Shown here piece by piece: positions 60,680 through 64,000 of a DNA stretch of 64,000 bases (the first letter of the stretch is position 1; each line of letters begins with the position of its first letter). The stretch is from Nocardia huaxiensis. GTDB lineage: Bacteria > Actinomycetota > Actinomycetes > Mycobacteriales > Mycobacteriaceae. Below the pieces are notes generated by a model. It had not been told where the DNA came from. It ran no database searches and saw nothing but the letters and a program-made list of their open reading frames with translations. A program made the position numbers and the translations under genes. The stretch spans positions 3,100,001 to 3,164,000 of the forward strand of contig NZ_CP059399.1 of assembly GCF_013744875.1 (NCBI RefSeq). The letters run 5' to 3'.

Positions 60680-60692
60680 TACACTTCAGTGA
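60680..60692 (+). promoter_or_regulatory. Leaderless promoter of the VWA/ARPP-1 operon
   Basis: TACACT (60680-60685) is a good actinobacterial -10, six bases before ATG 60692, and there is no ribosome binding site, so transcription probably starts at or next to the start codon. No convincing -35 was found. Confidence 0.45.
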
Positions 60693-61987
60693 TGAACACC
60701 GCAGAAATTCTCGACCACTTCCGCAGCCGCGGCGCGCCACTGGTGTTGTCCAGGGCCGGCGCTGTGGTGTGGGATGACGCGGAATTCCATGAGGCCGCTT
60801 ATATTTCGGATCCCGAGGGATACGCGCTGCTGGCGCTGGTTCCCGGCGTGCGGGACGCACAGCGGGCCCGGGTGCTTTTGCAGGTGCTCCGGGTTTCCAG
60901 GGCGGGATTGAGCGAGGAAAGCCGCGTGGTTCTCGATAAGTGCACTCGGGCACTGATTTTCGGGATTCCGCCGAATTCTGTTGTCACCGTGCTGCTGGCG
61001 CTCCGGCGTATGCGGGCCAACCATAAGCATGTGGCCCGGGGGATTCTGAGCTTTGTGCTCGATCATCCGGATGGGGAATTGCTCATCGCGGCGCGGCGGC
61101 CCGCGTTGCGGGATGCTTTCGAGCATGCGCTGGGCAAGGCGACCGCGCGCGGGTGCGCCCGGCTGATTGCCCAAGGCGACGTCGGGTCTGCCGAGCTGCG
61201 GCGGAAACTGTTGCGGTTCAGCGCTGATCCGGCGGTGGCGGTGCAGCGGGTGGCACAGCTGTACGGGGCGGGCATCCACGGGGTGCCCGCACTGACCGAC
61301 GCGGTGCGGCCGCTGGAGCTGGTTCGGATTCGGCAGCCGATCGTCACGGTCACCAATCGCGGGGATATCGCGGCCACGCTGGTGCATGTCCACCGCGGGG
61401 TGCAGGCTGCCGAATTGCATACCGCCCTGGGTGATTACGTCACCGCGGCCGTGCGGGAACTGCCTCGGCTGGCAGGCCGGGTGGCGCTGGTGCTGGACGC
61501 TTCGGAGTCCATGCGCGGGTACGGGGATCGAGAGTGGGCGCTGCTGTCGCAGGCCGAGGCGCTGCGCCTGGTGCTGGCGCGGGTCTGCGCGGAGCTCGCC
61601 GTGGTCGAGGTCGGCGCGCATCAGGCCGGGCCCACCGACCTCGCGATGGGAGTGCTGGACGCGCTGGCGCAGAGTCCCGACCTGGTCGTGGTGGTCACCG
61701 ACGGATACGAGAACCGGATGCCCGGGGACCTGGCGCGGGTGGCGGCGACGCTGCCCGGGATCGGGGTCCGGACGCCGATTCTGTTGTGCCTGGCCACTTT
61801 CACCGCCAGCGACAATCGGAGTCTCCGCGATCCCGCGCCGGCGCTGCCGCACGAGAGCTTCTGGCATCAGGACGATTTCGGTGCGCTGCTGCCGTGGCTG
61901 TTCGCGCACAGCCCGCACGGCGGGGACTGGATTCGCACTGCCGCAACACGATTCCTGGATCGTCGGCTCGAAGGAGTGACACCATGA
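60692..61987 (+). CDS. VWA protein with helical N-terminus, Ro60/TROVE-like
   Basis: 431 residues from ATG 60692. Residues 1 to about 255 are helical and solenoid-like (ALLALVPGVRDAQRARVLLQ, VLLALRRMRANHKHVARGIL, RDAFEHALGKATARGCARLI). The C-terminal VWA domain has an intact MIDAS: D269-x-S271-x-S273 (LVLDASESMRGYG), T315 (AGPTDLAMG) and D337 (VVVVTDGYENRM). Helical repeats plus a C-terminal VWA is the architecture of Ro60/Rsr, the Y-RNA-binding ring protein of RNA quality control, but this protein is shorter than Deinococcus Rsr. The VWA call is firm; TROVE is inferred. Its stop overlaps the ARPP-1-like gene, and a structured RNA candidate follows. Confidence 0.7.
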   Translation: MNTAEILDHFRSRGAPLVLSRAGAVVWDDAEFHEAAYISDPEGYALLALVPGVRDAQRARVLLQVLRVSRAGLSEESRVVLDKCTRALIFGIPPNSVVTVLLALRRMRANHKHVARGILSFVLDHPDGELLIAARRPALRDAFEHALGKATARGCARLIAQGDVGSAELRRKLLRFSADPAVAVQRVAQLYGAGIHGVPALTDAVRPLELVRIRQPIVTVTNRGDIAATLVHVHRGVQAAELHTALGDYVTAAVRELPRLAGRVALVLDASESMRGYGDREWALLSQAEALRLVLARVCAELAVVEVGAHQAGPTDLAMGVLDALAQSPDLVVVVTDGYENRMPGDLARVAATLPGIGVRTPILLCLATFTASDNRSLRDPAPALPHESFWHQDDFGALLPWLFAHSPHGGDWIRTAATRFLDRRLEGVTP

Positions 61988-62931
61988 CCGGACTCGAGAC
62001 ACTGGTTCGCGCACCCGTCGACCTGAGCGGGTATCGGCTCGGTGCGCCGCAGCGGGCGGGAGCACTCACCATGGTGCCGGTGCACGGGCCGCAGCGGCCG
62101 GGCATCGTGCCGCCGCGATCGGGGCTGAAGCTGAATCGCGTTGTCGGATACGGGAGTGTGGAGTTGCGCAATGGCTCGCCCTCCGGGGTGGCCATCGTGC
62201 CGCTGCACATCGGCTACATCCAGGAGGGCGCGCAGAATCACGCGCTGTGCTCGGCCGCGCTCCTGGGTGCGGGGGAGACCCGCCTGTTCCGGGATGCCTG
62301 CTGCGTGCAGGCGGCGCAGGGTGGCTATCTGGAGGGCCGCGATCAGTGGTTCTTCGTGCTGCCGCTGGAGCTGCGCGCGAAGGCCCTGACGCTGCGCGGG
62401 CAGGAAGGGTATTCCAAGCTGTGGCAAGAGATTTCGGCCGTCAACCGGCGGTACCAGCTGCCGGCGCGCGGGCACCTCGAGCAGATTCTCACCCGCCAGC
62501 GCGCGGTGCTCACCCAGTTCCGCAGCCGGCTGGAGCTGCTGCCCGGTCAGCTGGGCGCGCTGTTCTTCGTCGGAAAGAAGTTCGCGGGCCTGGAGATCGC
62601 GCCCGACCCGCGCTTCTTCGCCGAGATGTGGATGCCGCTGGTGTGCTTCGCCTACGGTGTGGCCGCCTGGCAGCAGGAGCCGGAGCCGCCCGGGGGTGAG
62701 CCGTTCCCGGTCGCCGATCTGACGCACCTGCGCGCCGCCCTCGAGCGCGACCGGGCCCGCGCGGCCGCGGAGGTGCTGTCCTGGATGCCCGCCCAGGCTC
62801 CGATCCAGACCGTGGAGGAGGAGCGCTACCTGGACCTGCGGCTGCACACCGTCACCGGCGGCGGCCTCACCGGCCAGCTGGTGGGCGAGCACGACCGGCT
62901 GGTGTACGCCTCACTCTTCGCGGCGAATTAA
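61984..62931 (+). CDS. ARPP-1-like protein
   Basis: 315 residues from ATG 61984 (ATGA overlap). The middle reads VELRNGSPSGVAIVPLHIGY, then EGAQNHALCSAALLGAGE and RDACCVQAAQGG. The G82-A-Q-N85 motif, the following AGE and the C106-C107-V match the ARPP-1 pattern as I remember it (GAxQN, then AG, then CVE). ARPP-1 is named for its association with ADP-ribosylglycohydrolase and rhodanese-phosphatase genes and has no established activity. The C-terminal half is helical. Tight coupling implies that it works with the VWA protein. Confidence 0.6.
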   Translation: MTGLETLVRAPVDLSGYRLGAPQRAGALTMVPVHGPQRPGIVPPRSGLKLNRVVGYGSVELRNGSPSGVAIVPLHIGYIQEGAQNHALCSAALLGAGETRLFRDACCVQAAQGGYLEGRDQWFFVLPLELRAKALTLRGQEGYSKLWQEISAVNRRYQLPARGHLEQILTRQRAVLTQFRSRLELLPGQLGALFFVGKKFAGLEIAPDPRFFAEMWMPLVCFAYGVAAWQQEPEPPGGEPFPVADLTHLRAALERDRARAAAEVLSWMPAQAPIQTVEEERYLDLRLHTVTGGGLTGQLVGEHDRLVYASLFAAN

Positions 62932-62966
62932 ATAGGTTGCGCCACAACTGAACAGCGGAGAATATA

Positions 62967-63089
62967 GGAGTACGGGAACTGAGCCGGGCACGACGGAAAT
63001 CAACTTCGTTCCAGATGAAGATATGACTCGCCACGCAGCGATGAAAATCGATCCGTCATTGCGCCGGCCGCCTGTCCCGTACTTACTCC
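62967..63089 (+). ncRNA. Y-RNA-like structured RNA candidate
   Basis: A nested fold is visible. P1 is GTACGGGA (62970-62977) with TCCCGTAC (63075-63082). P2 is GCCGG (62983-62987) with CCGGC (63064-63068). P3 is GACGGA (62992-62997) with TCCGTC (63052-63057). Inside are a 5-bp/7-base-loop hairpin with loop TTCCAGA (63004-63020), matching T54-T55-C56-x-A58 of a tRNA T-arm, and CGAT-GAAA-ATCG with a GNRA loop (63039-63050). A long closing stem plus a tRNA-like head is the layout of bacterial Y RNAs such as YrlA. A promoter is possible (TTGCGC 62937-62942, 17 bases, GAATAT 62960-62965), and a terminator follows. No ORF explains the segment. Confidence 0.6.
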
Positions 63090-63092
63090 GTG

Positions 63093-63129
63093 ATCCCCCG
63101 GTGAGATTCCCGATTCTCACCCGGGGGAT
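63093..63129 (+). terminator. Intrinsic terminator of the RNA/VWA operon
   Basis: GGTGAGA (63100-63106) pairs with TCTCACC (63115-63121). The stem continues as ATCCCCC (63093-63099) with GGGGGAT (63123-63129) after one bulged C. The loop is 8 bases, and TTTCCCCTTTTCC follows. This is among the best intrinsic terminators in the window. Confidence 0.85.
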
Positions 63130-63240
63130 TTCCCCTTTTCCGCGTGGCGGTACCCCGCGCACCGGCGCGATTCCAGCACAGTGGAGTTGCCAGGAATTTG
63201 CCATCACGCCGGTCCGCCCGGCGGGAACAGGAGACGGGCA

Positions 63241-64000
63241 GTGGGAGCACCGACGGAACCGAGCGAATACATCGTGCAAAAGCAGCAGCGGGCCATCGCG
63301 GAACTGCCCTTCGGCAATACCGTCGACCAGGCCGACGCCGACCGTGGTTTCATCGCTGCTCTGGAACCGGGCACGGTGCGCGACGCCGCCGGAAAAGTCG
63401 TGTGGGACACCGAGTCCTACAGCTTCCTGCAGGGCACCTGCCCGTCCTCGGTGCACCCCAGCCTGTGGCGGCAGTGCGGCCTCACCCTGCGCCAGGGTCT
63501 CTACGAGGTGACCGAGGGCATCTACCAGATCCGCGGCCTGGACCTGTCGAACATGACCCTGGTCGAGGGCCGGACCGGCGTGATCGTCATCGACCCGCTC
63601 ATCTCGGAGGAGACCGCCCGCGCCGGGCTCGCACTGTATCGCGCCCATCGCGGCGACAAGCCGGTCACCGGTCTCCTCTACACCCACTCGCACGTGGATC
63701 ACTTCGGCGGCGCCATGGGCGTCACCACCGTCGAGGACGCCGAGTCCGGTCGCTGCCCGGTGCTGGCCCCCGCCGGGTTCCTCGAGCACGCCGTCGCCGA
63801 AAACGTCTACGCCGGAACGGCAATGGGCCGCCGCGCCGCCTACATGTACGGCGCCGCCCTGCCCCGCGGCCCGAAGGGGCAGGTGGGTGCGGGCCTGGGC
63901 CAGACCACCTCGACCGGCACCGTCAGCCTCATCGCCCCCACCCTCGACATCACCCACACCGGCCAGGAGGAGACGATCGACGGCGTTCGCATCGTCTTCC
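63241..64000 (+). CDS. Alkylsulfatase-type MBL hydrolase paralogue (partial)
   Basis: 253 codons from GTG 63241 (GGAGA 7 bases upstream) to the window edge. It is closely similar to the protein at 58156 along its length, sharing GTCPSS, YQIRGLDLSNMT (YQVRGLDLSNMT there), YTHSHVDHFGG and FLEHAVAENVYAGTAM. It has no signal peptide, starting directly at EPSEYIVQKQQRAIAELP, so it should be cytoplasmic, unlike its Tat-exported paralogue. Confidence 0.88.
   Translation, partial: MGAPTEPSEYIVQKQQRAIAELPFGNTVDQADADRGFIAALEPGTVRDAAGKVVWDTESYSFLQGTCPSSVHPSLWRQCGLTLRQGLYEVTEGIYQIRGLDLSNMTLVEGRTGVIVIDPLISEETARAGLALYRAHRGDKPVTGLLYTHSHVDHFGGAMGVTTVEDAESGRCPVLAPAGFLEHAVAENVYAGTAMGRRAAYMYGAALPRGPKGQVGAGLGQTTSTGTVSLIAPTLDITHTGQEETIDGVRIVF

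Noticed and set aside
63004..63020. T-arm-like hairpin as part of a tRNA gene or remnant
   Set aside because: No acceptor stem, D-arm or anticodon arm can be placed around it at tRNA distances, while the flanking helices nest into a different fold; kept as part of the ncRNA candidate.

Overview
The window is GC-rich throughout and reads as chromosomal DNA of a mycolate-type actinomycete. A Nocardia-like member of the Mycobacteriales is my best guess, based on IdeR-type iron boxes, a DUF574-type methyltransferase, a 13E12/DUF222 remnant behind a LexA-type box, many TetR regulators and many GTG or leaderless starts. No rRNA, tRNA, CRISPR array or intact insertion sequence was seen.

Layout. 0-9.5 kb: unlinked housekeeping and accessory genes (the end of an ABC1-kinase-like gene, an SRPBCC protein, an orphan histidine ammonia-lyase, a GDSL hydrolase, a DoxX protein with a long 11-residue-repeat tail, a secreted hydrolase, a MetE/UROD-like protein, a methyltransferase, a secreted protein). 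9.8-10.8 kb: an archaeal-type AspRS gene broken by an internal deletion. 10.9-18.7 kb: a TetR-controlled oxidative operon (FMO, OYE, SDR, acetoacetate-decarboxylase-like, MBL-fold, P450), bracketed by an inverted 27-bp repeat. 18.7-19.4 kb: a small secreted protein.

19.6-38.3 kb: a complete catechol siderophore locus under three iron boxes. It has two FecCD permeases, an ATPase, a two-module NRPS (C-A-T-C-A-T-TE, DhbF-like), a binding lipoprotein, an EntS-like exporter, a siderophore-interacting reductase, a free aryl carrier protein, DHB-AMP ligase, and DhbA, DhbC and DhbB homologues. DhbC, DhbB and DhbA make 2,3-dihydroxybenzoate. The ligase loads it on the carrier protein, the NRPS extends and releases it, the exporter secretes the product, and the ABC system plus reductase recover iron. 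The NRPS gene carries two copies, one intact and one decayed, of a long palindromic element read in frame.

38.3-50.7 kb: argS, a DapA-like aldolase with a divergent LysR gene, a dead VOC gene, a DUF1460 protein, a large GT-C/YfhO-like membrane protein, a PLP enzyme, an epoxide-hydrolase-like protein, a WYL regulator, a VOC protein, a membrane protein, a secreted beta-lactamase-fold protein and a 34-residue peptide ahead of a strong terminator. 50.8-57.9 kb: TetR plus patatin, divergent from an acyl-CoA dehydrogenase pair, an alcohol dehydrogenase and an aldehyde dehydrogenase, then another TetR gene. 58.0-64.0 kb: two paralogous alkylsulfatase-type MBL genes, the first behind an unusually symmetric operator. 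They flank a cassette with a LexA-box/DUF222 remnant, a VWA protein with a helical N-terminus (Ro60/TROVE-like), an ARPP-1-like partner and a structured non-coding RNA candidate with a T-arm-like hairpin and its own terminator. This Ro-like, ARPP-1 and Y-RNA-like combination is the strongest candidate for an undescribed system here.
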